In this document: in pieces, positions 10,918 through 24,039 of the stretch
How the letters are laid out: each line of letters opens with the position of its first letter
How positions within the stretch are numbered: position 1 is the stretch's first letter
Source: Gnetum montanum
Taxonomy: Eukaryota > Streptophyta > Gnetopsida > Gnetales > Gnetaceae
DNA: 64,000 nt
NCBI GenBank assembly: GCA_015680685.1
Contig: MNCI01022655.1
Span: forward strand, 1,085,225 to 1,149,224
Direction of reading: 5' to 3'
Position numbers and translations under genes: made by a program
The notes under the pieces: generated by a model
What the model saw: the letters and a program-made list of their open reading frames with translations, nothing else
The model's database searches: none
Told to the model about the DNA's origin: nothing

Positions 10918-12804
10918 TACCCCCATGACTGAATGAAAACTCATCCTCGATTTCCTTACAAAATATTGGGAAGGTATGGGATTGTTGACTTGAATGATGC
11001 TAATGGTAGATGGGATGACATGTGAATGGATCATCATTACAAAACATGAAAAAATTTATTGTTCATGACAACAAGAGTGAACACTATACACATTTTCCAT
11101 CTAGCCTTATTTGGCAGCTGAGAGGGAAGAGAGAAGAGAGAGAGAAAAGAAGAAGTCTGCTACTCCCAACACCAAGATTGTGCCTTTCGTTGTTCATCCA
11201 TAAGTGTGCCATCAATCTTGTTCCTTTTATAATTGCTTCAGCACCAGTCCAATCCAAGTGTTTCCTCCAAATCCCATTCATCCGTGTATGATTTCCATCT
11301 ACACACACAACACAGTCTTATATTAGCAAGGGTAAATGAATCATAATGCAATTGATCCCTTGCTTTGGTGTAAAGTCCATTGGCTAAGTTGTGATATGGT
11401 TGATACAGATCTGGAGATATAATACTGGTGACTACCTGAGGTGTAGGGGTTAAGAGAAAAATTGAAAAAATTGGATCAGGACCCCCATGACTAAGAGCGA
11501 ACCTCCGGTAGTGATAGAATGAGAAAAGATAAGGAATAAGAAGGATGGAGAAAAAGAAACAACGGCCATGCCAATAAAATGGATGTCAAATATGGAAATG
11601 AACAAAATAAATGGTGATTGCATAAATGTTTAAGGGAAAGAAATTAATGAATGCACCAAATAGGAATGCTAGTGGGTCCTCCCCAAAGCAGGATTATGCG
11701 CTTAATGTCCTAAAAATCCCATATTCAAAGAGTCCGTAGGCTCTAGAAATGTCATTTGGAGACAAGAGTTAAATTCTTAACCATAAGAATTTACCAAAAC
11801 TAAAACAATGCATCCACCAAAATATTGACTACTGATACAATCGGCAATAAGGTGATAAATGGGGAAAGAAGGATGGAAAGAAGAGAATGGAATGGAATCT
11901 CAAGAACAAGGTGGTGTACAACCCCTTTTGTATTAATGGTTAATGTGACTTAGTAGATCCCATTCCAAATCTAGCCTCAAACAAACCACATTTAGTGACT
12001 TCGCATTAATACATTCGGCCCATCCATCCACTTGAACTAATAAGAATGCCTTCACCATAGTGCCACCACCATTCTAAAGAAATGAAAGAGGAGAAAGTAA
12101 GAAGCCAGAAGGGCCTTAGTTAGAGGGAACATGTTTATTTTAGTTCTATAACTAGTGCTTGTAGCCCAAATGATTATTTCATCTATGGGGTGTGCTTTGA
12201 ATTCCCATTGGTCTTTCTTTTCTTTTCTTTTTTTTTTTGCGTGAGAACGACACCATGCAAAGACAAATTATTTTTATTTGCTCAGCTTCTCAATAATGTG
12301 GCAATGTCAGAATGGTAAGAAGACTCAAGAAGAAAACATCCAAGCACCCAATAGAATGGCTAGCACAAGTGCATCAAATCCCCTTGAAGTCATACCCTTT
12401 TCAATCCTTGAGTCCTTCCTTAGTTTGAGAACTACCTGGTCACCGATTCATTGATAGTTTTTGTTATTGAGAAAGGAACTGTAAATTTCCAAGCCAAGAG
12501 AGACCATAGAATTTTATGGATGTATGGATGAAGTGGACTCATTTCCTGATATATTAAAAGAACCATACCTTAGTATCAACATCATAACTTAAAGGTCAAA
12601 ATCAAACATTTGTAATCAATGGAATACAGTTCATACCATCTTCGGAGCACTTATTAAGTGACAAATCAAACAAAATAATCAAACACACAAAGAAATGAAA
12701 ATGTATAAATGATGTTGTAAAACAAAAACAAGAAAAGTTAAAGAAGTTTGTAAAACAAAAATGTGTAAAATAAAAATTTAAAAAGAAATAAGGGCCTCAA
12801 ATGA
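10918..12804 (-). other. 3' noncoding region of element A
   Basis: No gene. It is homologous block by block to 36201-38110 in element B: the GAGAGAGAGA run near 11130, the GGGGTGTGCTTTGAATTCCC phrase near 12187, and an AAAATAAAAA tract right after the coding end. Such a region between pol and the 3' LTR is typical of Athila-type elements whose env-like ORF is absent. Confidence 0.65.
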
Positions 12805-15800
12805 TTAACATAGGTGGCCATCTCGCCCATGACTAAGTTGGAAGGGAGAGATCTGAAATAATGAGTGAGGTTGTCCTCTCTCAAATGTGCTATGTGCATA
12901 GACCATTCTTGGTACATGATAAGAGTTGTTCAGTTGCACATAGACTATTATTCTCCTATTGGAGTACTCATTTGAATTTCCTAAGAGTTTCCAACTTCCC
13001 TCGATTGGTGGTCTCAGATTAAGAGTTGGAAGTTGGCGATAGTCTTGCTCTAGTGCATCTATGCTCTCTACGTGGGCACAAGTTGGTCCTCCAGTTAGTT
13101 CCATGCATATTGGTGGGTTGCTCTCTTGATTAGCTGTCAACCACTGGGTGTTCTCTTATTGTGTGGTTGCTACATACAGGCACTTTTGTATGTTAATTTC
13201 CTGGGCACACCGGTTGCATGCAGGAGATGTTGAACGTTCCTGTATGCTATCAACCTCAGTATCACTATATGTGATGCATGGAACCTTCTTCTTATTGATT
13301 TTTCCATAAATATTTTCCTTAGATATTTCAAGGAAAACAACATGGATTCCTAGGCATGCGTTTACGGTACTTAGCCATGCCCTTCCCATTATTATTGGGA
13401 AGTCCCCCTTGTCATTGTTGAGTTGTCTCCCTAGGAAATCAGTTGGGTATGACCAACCACACATAGTGATAACAATGTCCTCCACCAATCCCAAGGGAAT
13501 AGTGATGGACTCATTAGCCAACTCTAAGTGAATATTTCTCTTCTTTAGTGGAGGTAGGTTATAGGCTTTATACATTTCTTGTGATATCAAGTTGACTCTA
13601 GAACCTGAGTCAAGAAGAGCTTTACGTGGTTCATTCCCAGTGACTTGGAGGTAGATTAGGGGACTTCCAGGATCAAATAATTTCCTCAGAAGGTGGCCCA
13701 CCTTGATCTAGTTAGTGACAACATGTGTTAACATAAGCGTATGCATTGAGCTCTGTTGTTGGTTTGAAAAGAGCTCCAAAGCCTTATTTGATGGGGGAAC
13801 GTTCAGAGGCTCAATTGCTTGTGGTTGTGAGAGCTTGTTTAGACTGTTGGTTCTGAAGAAAGGTCTTTTTCTTTTACGATTGTTATAACTAGTAGCGGGT
13901 TGAAGGTTTACAGCTCTCGTAGCATTGTGTTGCTACAATTGAGTAGGGAGTTCCTCTTGCATCACTGGACCGGGTGGTAGTGGAGCTATTGGTGTAAGAG
14001 TTGTGGGTGGATTCAGACGATGGTATGGATGTGGTGTGTCTCTCCCAGGAGAAGGAGTCCTATAGTACTGCTGATCTTGGTAGTGACATTGTGGGGTAGT
14101 GTGACCAATAGAGTCACTTGAAGAGATTGGCTACTGCACATAGTAGCCATATGGATCTGGTTGCCGATAAGGATATTGTTGCCTTGGCAGTGGCATCCCC
14201 CATGACTGTGGGTATTGCCACTACTAGTGTTGCTCCATAGGTTGTGGCGGAGTTCCACTTGGATAATATGTTAACGGTTGGTGGAACTACCTCGGGTTAC
14301 CTTGGGGATAAGGTAACCATCGGGGTGCTTGCAATTTTTTAAGTCTTGGATTGAGTGCATACACCCCAGACTCTTGTAGATGTGAGATTATTGGGCAACA
14401 TCCCTTAGGATGGTCATATTGACATATCTCACATCCACCATCATTGTCTATATTGGAATCCACAACCTCTTTGGTGATAGTCATTTTACCCTTACCTTTG
14501 TTATGTGCATAGTCCAAATCCCTCTTCTTCTTTTTATCATAATCTCTACTTTGCTCCTTAGACTCCTCTACAATTTTTAAAATAGTTTCAAATCTACTAT
14601 CTAAGGAGTCCCACATATGATCTACCTTAGCTGACACTTCTTTTCTTAATTTTTGAAGTGGCAATTTTTTCCTACTCACCAACTCTTCGAGTGGTGACTC
14701 ATCCTCCTCCTCATAGAATCTTGCTTCCCTCTTTTGGAGGGAAGGCTCACAGTTATACTCTTCCGCACTTTCTCTCTTACATAGCTCTCCTTATTCCTTA
14801 GCTACTTACTCCAACAATCTATGAACCTCATGGGACCTAAGTTCAGATAATCTCCCTTGGGCATATGTTCCAAGGGTTCTCCTAGTTTCATGTCTTAGCC
14901 CATCTAAGAGATGGTGTAGTTGATCCCGTTGTGCATAACCATGACCTGAGCAACGATGTAACAGTGCATAATATCGGCCCATGGTAGCATCCAAAGGTTC
15001 ATGATTACCCTGCATCCATCCTTGAATCTAATTTCATAAGTTAGACACTTGAGAGTATGCCTAATATTTATTGTTAAACAGTTCTAGCATCGTACTCCAC
15101 CTTCAAATGGATTCCAGCACTAAGGACTGGTACTAGCTTTCCGCTTCTTTTATGAGTATCCTTGAAAACAACTTTAACTTTTGCCACACATTTTCAATAT
15201 TCTGCAAGGAACGGGCATCATGAAATTCCTATAAGTGGTTTTGTGGATCAACGTTGTATCCCCCCTCAAGTTGTGGGATATTATTCATGTCTAGTCTCTT
15301 GATCTGGCTATCTTTTTGGTGCCTTGTAGGTATTCTAACAACCTCTGTGATGTCTAACATGCTTTGGGTTGCAAGTAGGGGTTTGTCATGGTCATGTCTC
15401 TCATGGTGTCTATGATCCCTATGCAGTTCCCTACTTTCCCTTCTTCCATGTCATGATTTCCTAGAATGCCCTCATCCTCGCTCTCGACTTTCTCATCGAG
15501 GTTTCTCATTTTGCTTACCCTTATCCTCACGGTTACGTTCCTTATGACTACATCCTGATGTTGAAGGAAAGGGTGAATGTGATGATGAAGGTGAAGAGGA
15601 AGGAGAACCATCACAATGATGATGTTTCCTACCTTCCCTTCGGTGATCTTGACCTCGATCATGATGACGATCAGAATGCTTGCCCTTATCTTGTATTTGT
15701 GTTCCCTCATTGAACACTTGGTGTTCGTGGGGATTAGAACTAGGTTTGTGTATCATGGAGTGAAGGTTCTGATACACCACCTCCTCACTATCGTTAGGAG

Positions 15801-16302
15801 GGGAAACATAATTTTGTGGAAAACCTATTGAAATAGGTTCATCACCCTTAATTTCACTTATGATGGGTGAAGCATTATGGGGTCCTTTACCCTTCAACAA
15901 TGTGTGGTAACTCTCCTACTACAAGTCCCATTGACGTTGTGCTTCTATGGGATGGTAGTCCCTTGCATTGTAATCACATGCAATGTACTCAGCATATAAT
16001 TGTGATAAGCCTATTCGTGCAAGGGCACGAAGGAACATGTTGGGGGTAGCTCTATCTGGAGGCAACACTATGTTACCTTCCAAGTCTCTCCAACGTAGTT
16101 GTTCATCTTGATGAGAGAAAAAGGTAAAGTTGGGTATATATTCATTGTGATGAGTATATACCACATTGAATTGTTGAGGAACTAGCAAGCTTTGGTTATG
16201 TGTGTTGTACCACCGACTATCTCTAGTATTGGTCCTAGGCAGTGAAGTGCTTTTGTGTGGAGAAGAAGAAATTTTTGTCTTATTTGTTGTGTTGTTTACC
16301 AT
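12805..16302 (-). pseudogene. gag-protease frame of element A fused to the integrase tail
   Basis: One frame runs from ATG 16302 to a stop at 12805, interrupted by several stop codons. In order: a gag N-terminus; a Ser-rich, charged linker with SSSPSSSHSPFPS (about 15570); the gag core (YYALLHRCSGHGYAQRDQL, near 14960); and a variant zinc knuckle CEICQYDHPKGCC (about 14400). The retropepsin follows, with active site ALLDSGSRVNLIS (about 13600) and IIMGRAWLS (about 13380). After the linker with GSWKLLGNS (about 12960) the frame continues directly into the integrase C-terminal tail (FQISPFQLSHGRDGHL). About 2.8 kb of pol present in element B is therefore missing, in frame. Confidence 0.85.
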
Positions 16303-16398
16303 TATATTATATTTTTGTTTGATCAACCCTAAGGGTTCATTTTAGCTCCCAATGAAGTAAATGATTTCCTATGTTCTATGTAGCACACAAACAACTAA

Positions 16399-16418
16399 TT
16401 TCCCAGCAATGGTGCAAA
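16399..16418 (-). other. Primer binding site of element A
   Basis: Directly inside the 5' LTR the minus strand reads TTTGCACCATTGCTGGGA. This resembles the tRNA-Asp-type site of plant gypsy elements (from memory TGGCGCCGTTGCCGGGGA) with CpG sites decayed. Confidence 0.6.
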
Positions 16419-16605
16419 TGATGAGTGGCAAGGTACCCCTACACTCAACCATATGAATACAAGCGTTACACGCGCGATTTTGTCGAACTCCAAGGACTAA
16501 GTGCTTACGCACCTTATGGAACACTTAAGGTTAATCAATCACTGTCTTCCCAAGCTTACTTGTATTTGTCACGGTTGTATGGTTAAGTGAGCTTGAGGCT
16601 CATCC
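16419..16605 (-). repeat. 5' LTR of element A, truncated
   Basis: It begins TGATGAGTGGCAAGGTACC like the 3' LTR and matches it and the B LTRs up to GCTTGAGGC at about 16605, where unrelated sequence starts. Confidence 0.8.
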
Positions 16606-16770
16606 TTGCATCATGGCATTAAACTGGCACAACATGCATTGTCCACTACAACATTAAACTAGCATCCAATAGTCTACAAGGACTATAAACTAGCACATCA
16701 TGGTCTACCAAGACCTTAAAATGGGTTCATAGTATACCAGGACTTTAAACTGGCATGTAGCTAATCTAAT
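16606..16770 (+). repeat. Degenerate AAACTAGC tail repeats of T3
   Basis: A unit of about 35-45 bp built on TCTACNANGACNTTAAACTAGCA recurs about five times. The same motif in inverse orientation lies at 48770-49080 and 52680-53060. Confidence 0.7.
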
Positions 16771-17924
16771 CCAAACACTTTCCATTTCCTTGGAAGCACT
16801 CACAACATCATCACCTCCCATCATTTTGGTGCTTCTTTTGGAACACTTGCTATTAGTGCGGCAATCAGAACACTTGCATCATCATCATCCTGGCACATTC
16901 ACTAGCTTTCTGAGCACTTGCAACTGGCATAACATTTAACACTTGTAGCATCTTCACATCCAGCACTTGTAGCATCTTCACATCTAGCACTTGCACTTGC
17001 ATTTCACTTTTTGCGGTTTTGTTGTCCCCTCTTAGCTGTGTTTTCAGGACGAAGCCTTGGAGGTAGTCGTGCAAAGGTGCATCTCATCGTGGCAGCAAGT
17101 CACCACATTGCTTTGATGTGCATGAATGGACTAGTTGAGCCACTCAAGAGTGCACATCCCCCTCATCCTTGTTATAGCCTATGCACATCCATTCCTTCAT
17201 CCCAACATCCTCTCATCCTCCCCATACTCATGATTTCACACTCTGATGCATATGTACTGTGACACACATAGCATTCTCTTCATATCAACTATTGAACCCA
17301 TGGTTGATGTAATACAATTCATCTTGTGGGGTGCCTATGTTGCATGGTCAAAGCCTAGGTGGATGTAACATGAATCATCCCTAGGAAACTAAGCCCATAT
17401 TTTCAATGGTCAACTTGCAGCTAACATCCTGTAGTAAGTTGAACCCAAAGAAGGTTCACCCAAAAAAAAAATCAACAACACTATAGCTTCTCAATTGGCT
17501 CATCCTTGGATGGACTTTGACTCTCCGATAAACACTCGAATAAGAGGTTGATGTTTCAAGGGCGAACCACATCATGCCATGGTCACTATCAACCATGCTA
17601 AATTTGCATCTTACATCATGATCCACTATTTGCATTTCGTTCCCACCATTTAAATTTCATCTCCCTAGCATTTCCTATACCCCTTGTCCCCTAACATAAC
17701 CTTATTCCCATAACACTCTTGAGCAAGGTAAAATGACATTCGATCTTATGCTGACAAATGACGTTGGTGACATGTCTACTATGGTGTTTTGTAATTCTTT
17801 GTCAACGTCTTTTAGGCAACTCCTCCAGACATCAACAAAGAGGGGCCATTGAAACACCACAAAATTTTGGGTCTTAGCATCTCGACTACAGATTTTTCCA
17901 AGTGTCAAAGTGATGGCACTTTCT

Positions 17925-18040
17925 GCACCCTGCTATGCTATGTAGGGAAGCATAGCATAGCACTACAGTGCATAGTGTAGTGCTACTGTGCAATACTCAG
18001 CACTACAATGTAGCGTAGCATTACAGTGTAACACCCACCG
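17925..18040 (+). promoter_or_regulatory. Palindrome cluster in the T3 U3 region
   Basis: A CTATGCTATG..CATAGCATAG inverted repeat (about 17932-17959) is followed by GCACTACAGTGC and GTAGTGCTAC motifs. The cluster lies 50-160 bp upstream of the T3 TATA box, in line with the palindromes of the T1 LTR. Confidence 0.55.
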
Positions 18041-18086
18041 CACTACCACATGGCACCTGATCTGCATTTTGGGCTAACCCTAGCCC

Positions 18087-18094
18087 TATAAATA
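18087..18094 (+). promoter_or_regulatory. TATA box of the T3 LTR
   Basis: TATAAATA in a CCCTATAAATACC context. The T1 LTR has a homologous box at 45596-45603 on the minus strand. Confidence 0.65.
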
Positions 18095-18812
18095 CCTTTG
18101 CGCACTCTTTTAAAAAAGGGGAGGAGGGAAGAGAAAAAAATAAGGGCATAGGCTTCCATTTCTTCACCAGCAAGGTAGTTGGCACTTCCATTTTTTTGCA
18201 TTTGGCATTTTGGCATCTTGGCATTTAGCTCCATGGGTGAATGAGACCCAGAGCATGCCACACCAATAGAGAGGCACAACTACACTGCAAAATACACCAT
18301 AGCCCGATTATAGCTAAGTGAAACATTGCGTAGTACACCATGAGTACCGACCCTGTAAGGACAGTTTATCACAGTGAGCACCATGTTTCATAGCCCAACA
18401 CCATTGAGGTTGTGATTGTGCTCCTACTGTGCCTATTGTACACTCTGTATACCTATACCCCTTTTCTGGGACAGTGCATATTTCTATTCAAACTCTCTTT
18501 CTATTTGATTACAACAATTTTTTTGGCATTGTCAAATGTTCAATCATGTCCACTATCCTCTTACACGCTTTAGCACATTTCTACTGTTGTGCACATTACG
18601 TTTTCTTTTATTTTACCGCCAGGTGTTCCATCTAAAATCACTATTTTCAAAAGGGCTATTGTACACCAATTAAGTCCTTGTCTAATTGCCCAGACCATTT
18701 AGGGCACCCTAAATCCATTCTCTCCAGCATTGCCATTGTGTGGATTCGGGGATAGGTTGTGCACCCAAAGACCTCTCGGTGTTTCCATCCACCGACATTT
18801 TCTATCATTACA

Positions 18813-20431
18813 TTGAAGAAGTATCTTCATGCTTACTTCCTATTTTAGAACCTTTATTAATTTGTATATTGGAAGTCCTAGATATCTTTTGGATAAGAAC
18901 TTCTTCATTAGATTGTCAAGTTGAACCATCACTATAATCTATTTTAACATTTATAGTTTCCTCCATAGTGTTGATTCTTTTGTTGAACACTCTGTAAGCC
19001 CTAATAATAGTTGAGTATCCAAGAAAAATTCCATTATTTGTTTTGGTATCAAATTTTCTTAAAGAATTTTTGTCACTTAGAATATAGAATTTTGAACTAA
19101 AAACACAAAAGTAACCAAAAAATGGCTTTCTACTAGTCCATGAATCATAAGGGGTTTTAGTAGTGAATCTTCTTACAAGAAGTCTATTGGAGACATAGCA
19201 TGCTATGTTGATTATTTTAGCCCACATGTGATAAGGAATATTTCTATCATTCAAGATTATCCTTCCCATTTCATTCAAAATTCCTTTTCTCCTTTCTACA
19301 ACACTATTCTATTAAGGAGTACTAGGGGTAGAAAATTGATGTAGAATGCCATTCATTTGACAATATTGTTAAAATTTGGCATATTTGAACTCTCCCCAGT
19401 TGTCACTTCTGATGACTTTGACACCATATCCCTTTTCATTTTTTTATCTAATTTCAAATTCTCATAAAATGATCAAAACATTCATCCTTGTAATATAAAA
19501 AGGTAACCCAAGTGAAATAAGAGAAATCATTAACAAGAGTTAAAAAGTACCTTTTCTTTTCCAAAATAAGAGTTTGAGAGGAACCAACCAAGTCCATGTG
19601 AAGAAACTCTAAAGGATGAGAGGTAAATATGCAATCTTTCTTACCAAACCTTATTCTTGTTTTCTTTCCTTTCTAACAAGCTTCATAAGTGTTCAAAGAA
19701 AAATCCTTAGGTTTGGGTAGCCCAAAATCCATATCTTTTGAGACAATGGTCTGAAGAATGTCTTTGTTGATGTGACCCAATTTCCTATGCCACATTTAAA
19801 TATCACTTGTATTGCTAATCAAGCACTTAAATTCAAGGTTAGGATTATCTCCAAAAATAGTAGTGTAAACATTTGTCTTTCTATTTTCTTGTATAATGAC
19901 TATTCTTGATAGTAAATCTCTTACTTTATAAGTATCTTTAGAGAAGGTGACATCAAGATTTAAATCACAAAGTTGACTAACACTTAGAATATTGTGTTTA
20001 AGATTCTCAACAAAAAGCACTTGTACCAATACCTTTAATTTGAGCTTCCGAGTCATATTCAAATGTCATAGTTCCATAGTTTTGTTCTAAAAAATGTACA
20101 AATTGAGCTTTGCTTCTAATCATATGTCTTGAAAATCTACTATTGATGTACCAAGTACTTCTTTTTACAGTAGAGAATGAAACTTGTGTAATCATTTCTT
20201 TTTCAGAATTCTTATTTTTGTAACTCTAGACTTTCTTTTCCTACAACACACCTTTTATAGGTTTTTTTGGATAAGGAAAAGTAGAGTTTTTTAACCATAA
20301 ATAACAAAAATATTGAATATGTCTAATTTTACCACAATAGAAACAAATCATTTTCTTAAATTTAGCTGAATGATCAAACTATGAAAAGAATTTCTTTATA
20401 TTCATAAAACATAATGATGCATTGATGTGAG
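18813..20431 (-). pseudogene. copia second zinc knuckle, protease, GAG-pre-integrase and integrase, decayed
   Basis: On the minus strand, in order: a zinc knuckle CFYCGKIRHIQYFC (about 20340); a protease stretch WYINSRFSRHM (about 20150, where WYLDSGCSRHM is usual, so the catalytic Asp reads Asn); GAG-pre-integrase VLFVENLKHNILSVSQLC (about 20000); and the integrase C-terminal half, starting with an MNEMGRIILN stretch near 19270 and running through YFCVFSSKFYIL and GIFLGYSTIIRAYRVFNKR to about 18920. The integrase core between about 19300 and 19790 is in broken frames. Several stops are present. The family is certain and the copy is inactive. Confidence 0.85.
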
Positions 20432-21320
20432 TGATGAATCACATTTAGCAAGGCCTAAATATCAGATATTTGATATCAGAGCCATGATGTCAGGTATCCA
20501 ATATTGGACCCCAAGATGCAATATTAGATATCTAATATCATAGGCTATGTGTTAGCCTATAAATATAACACTTGGGCACATAGTTTTTTGATAGTTTTTT
20601 TCATACCATAGTAGAGCTCTTATAGTTTCTTTTTTTTTTTAGAGTTAGAATAATTTCTCAAGTGTTTGTAGTAGGAGTCATTGAGTGTACAGATCTTTAT
20701 CAAGAACTATTGTACTTGAGCATGACAATGTGTGTGGCAATAAAGATGAGCTTTTTGATCAAACCTTGCAACACCTTAGCTACCTTAAATATTTTATTTA
20801 TGCATTTAATGTTTTATGCAATTTCCTTTAATGCTCCAAAATAATTAAGCTAAAAGTAAGCTAGTTTTATTAAATAGAGATTAATTAAACACATAAGTAT
20901 GACTGCTTTGAGCATGCATATGACTCTTGGTAATTCCAATAATGCTTAACATTTGGTAATCTAGTAGTGTTACACATGTTCAAAATGTGCATGAAAAGTG
21001 GGATCAGATACTTATGTTAGGGTTGTTAATTATTAATTAGTAATTAGATTAACTAAAGTGGTTCATAAATTAAGTTTCAACTTGTTATTAATTGTAGACA
21101 CATAAAATAATAAAAATAATAAAATTCATGTATCTCAATTATACTTAACCATATAATTAAGCATCACAAGTATAGTTGAGAAGACAATGATTCTCATTAT
21201 TAGATTTCACATCTTGGAACTAGTGTACTTAAGAACTTAAGATCTATGAAATTTGACAATATTGCATGTGAACACTTGTGATTCCTATGGTTGGGTGTAA
21301 GGGTACCTCACCAGTCATCA
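20432..21320 (+). repeat. 5' LTR of element C
   Basis: 889 bp from TGATGAATCACA to CCAGTCATCA. TATA box at 20558-20565, preceded by GATATT/GATATC/AATATT motifs at about 20460-20545. A GTACAGATCTTTATC block and an AATAAAGATGAGC block near 20740 are shared with the 3' LTR. Confidence 0.9.
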
Positions 21321-21321
21321 T

Positions 21322-21340
21322 TGGCACCATTGCCAGGGAC
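21322..21340 (+). other. Primer binding site of element C
   Basis: TGGCACCATTGCCAGGGAC begins one base after the LTR. It matches the tRNA-Asp-type site of plant gypsy elements except at former CpG positions, where CG has become CA. Confidence 0.75.
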
Positions 21341-21482
21341 CTTTAGTTGTTACGTGAGCTATCTAAGAATTAGTGCAAAAATTATTCAAGATCATTGGAA
21401 CAAACCATAAAGTCATATCATATATTACAATTACTACAATAATTTTAGAGAAGCACACTACATTTGTATTTCCTAACACAAG

Positions 21483-23600
21483 ATGACTTCTTCTCATAGC
21501 AATGATTCTCTAACCAAGTTTAACGGAGTACATCAGTAGATGCCCTTAAAATATAGAGTGGCATATGCTCATCCTAATCATTATGTGCCTAATCTCATCT
21601 TCATCCTACACCATGATGAACTGCTATGATGGCAAGACATGGAGGGCAACATCTTGTTACAACCTGATTGATGTGTTCTTGTGATGCTCCAACAAAATCA
21701 AGTGCATTTTGGCCTCCAAGGACTTCATTTTGAGTATGTTGTGCAGGGTAGTGACACCAAGGATTAGCATCCCACTAATACAGAACATATAAGGGATAGA
21801 CAGCTAGAGCAAAGCTACAAATTTGCAAAGGGAAAGTGCTTTAATGATTCCCCATACCTGTTGTACCAAAAATATGGTAGAGAATCCTTCTCTAGGGATT
21901 TTCCATTCAACGAAACTAATTTATTTAACTTCAATGAAGGAGATCAAAACCAAAGCCTACAATCTACGATCCATAATATAGGTTCTAGAAAGAATGGATC
22001 TAATGAAAAACGAGAATCCAAGGAGGAGAGTCAGGGTAAGGATGCAAACAAAAAGCATGATTGTGATCATGGACACAACCACTGAAGAGGAGGTAGTAGT
22101 CACCATGATGATGCTAGTCCTCCTTCTTCTTCACCTTCATCATCATCTTATTCCTCTTTTGGCTTTGAATGTAATTGAAGGTGGAGCAATTGTGATGGTG
22201 GTGACTAATGAGACCAAGAGCATCATAGGGAACATTGGGTAAGTCAAGACTAGGGGAATAAGAATTCAAGAGAGACCTATTTCCACGAACAAAGGGATAC
22301 CAAAGGGCATTGTAGGCATCAAAATCATGTCCTTGATGAGCCTTTTCTTACTACCTAGATTATGCTAAACATTGCATAGGCAATGAGGATTCTCAAAAGG
22401 CACATTAAGGATAGTCAAATCAAGAGGCTAGACATGAACAATATTCCTTGGTTTGAAAGGGGATATAACTCAAATCTGCAAAACCATCTCAAAGCTTTCC
22501 ATGATGCATGTTCCTTGAAAAATATGGAAATGATTGAAAAAATCTTAAGTTATTCCCTAGGATACTTATAAAAGAAGCAAAAAACTGGTACCAGTCTTTA
22601 GAACCAGAATCCATTAGACATTGGAGTACAATTCTCAAACTATTCAACAACAAATATCAAATGTACTCTTGAGTGTCCAACTTGAGGAGGTAGATCCAAG
22701 GATGGAAGCAAGGGATAGATGAACCCTTTGATTCCTCCATGGGCTAATATCATTCTCTATTACACATATGTCCTAGCCATGGTTATTCTCAACTAAAAAA
22801 AATTCACCACATCATAGATGGACTCTAATAAAAAATGAGGAGAACTCTTGGAATTTATGCCCAAGGGTAATTATTATAATTAAGAGCTCATCAAATTGAA
22901 TAGTTGATTGAGTAGGTAGCAAAATAAGAAGGAGAGTTGAGGAAATGAAAAGTGTAGAAGAATACAACCATGATCCTTCCATTCACAAGAGGGAAGTTTA
23001 ATTTTATGATAGTGAAGAGGAATTATCACTTGATGAGGTGATGAATTGGAAAACCTTGCCAATTCAAAAATTTACCTCTAAAATTTCAGACAAGGTTGAT
23101 TCGTTATGGGGCTCTATAGATAGTAGATTTCAAGCTATCCTAAAAATTATTGAAGAGTCCAAAGAACAAGATAGTGATCATGATTGCAAGAGGCACAAAG
23201 AAGCTAAACATGCCAATCAAATAGCTAAGGGCAAGATTTTTGTAGTAGAGAAAGTTACAGAAAGGGAATCACATAATGATGGTGGGTGTGACATCTTTCA
23301 TTATGAACATCCTAAGGGATGTTGTCCCACTGTGTCATACTTATAGGAGTCTAGGGTGTATGCTTTGAATCCATGACTAGCACAAAGGCAAACACCTAAA
23401 AGATTACCTTATCCTCAAGTAGTTTCACTAAAAACAATAGTATTATCTAAGTAGAACTCCACCACAACCATATGAGTAGTATCAATAGTGGTAGCAACCA
23501 CAATCATAGGTATTGGAATCACCAAGGCAACAATACCCTTATAAAAAACCTAATCCACATGGGTATTACATTTAGCAACCCCTATCTCCATGTGATTCTT
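21483..23600 (+). pseudogene. gag of element C, decayed
   Basis: It starts at ATG 21483 (MTSSHSNDS, compare the gag starts of A and B). A charged linker with SSSPSSSYSSFGFECN follows near 22140, then the gag core, and the variant zinc knuckle near 23290, which here reads CDIFHYEHPKGCCP; its second Cys has become Phe. Frameshifts and stops break it into at least five pieces. Confidence 0.8.
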
Positions 23601-24039
23601 TTAGTCATGTTTTAGTTTCCAACCTCACTACTACCTTTCTAACTATTATGAAACTTATTCTCCACATGAAAGGAGGGATACCATTTTTTACCCTTATCCT
23701 TCTCCTATTCCTACACATGTTCCTTCATCCTTAACATAGCTACTATCTACTCCATCTATGCAAGAAGAAATTCTAGTCCAACCACTACCATCTACTCCAT
23801 CTATGCAAGATCAACTTCTAGTCCAACCAAAACAATTCAATGTCACCATAGGTATTAATCTACAATTGGTTTCTCAACCAAGTGATTCAACCACTAGGCC
23901 ATCGAAAATAACTTTCTTCCAATCCCAAAATCCACCTAAACCCTTACATATACATGCAGTTGGAAACCTTGGTCCACCATCCCTCTCTACATCTAATTCC
24001 TTCAAGTCCCCTTCAAACTAAATCCCATCTCGAATCCAT

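Larger units (their letters stand above)
10126..16605 (-). mobile_element. Athila-like element A, gag-protease only (internal deletion)
   Basis: A Ty3/gypsy element read on the minus strand: 5' LTR piece (16419-16605), primer site, gag-protease frame, short integrase tail, 3' noncoding region, polypurine tract and 3' LTR (10126-10917). RT, RNase H and integrase core are gone. The 5' LTR is cut after 187 bp by Tat-like sequence T3, so a target duplication cannot be checked. The protease type and primer site point to the Athila lineage. Confidence 0.85.
16606..18812 (+). mobile_element. T3, 3' end of a Tat-like element (tail repeats plus LTR)
   Basis: The stretch is homologous, in opposite orientation, to the 3' part of T1 (45047-49080): tail repeats, a long noncoding stretch, palindrome cluster, TATA box and LTR end. 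A clear shared block is the TTTCAATGGCCCCTCTTTGT phrase (reverse strand near 17850, plus strand near 47425). Comparing both copies puts the LTR end at TACA, 18812. The left side is cut at 16605 against element A, so no coding part remains. The LTR start cannot be fixed. Confidence 0.7.
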
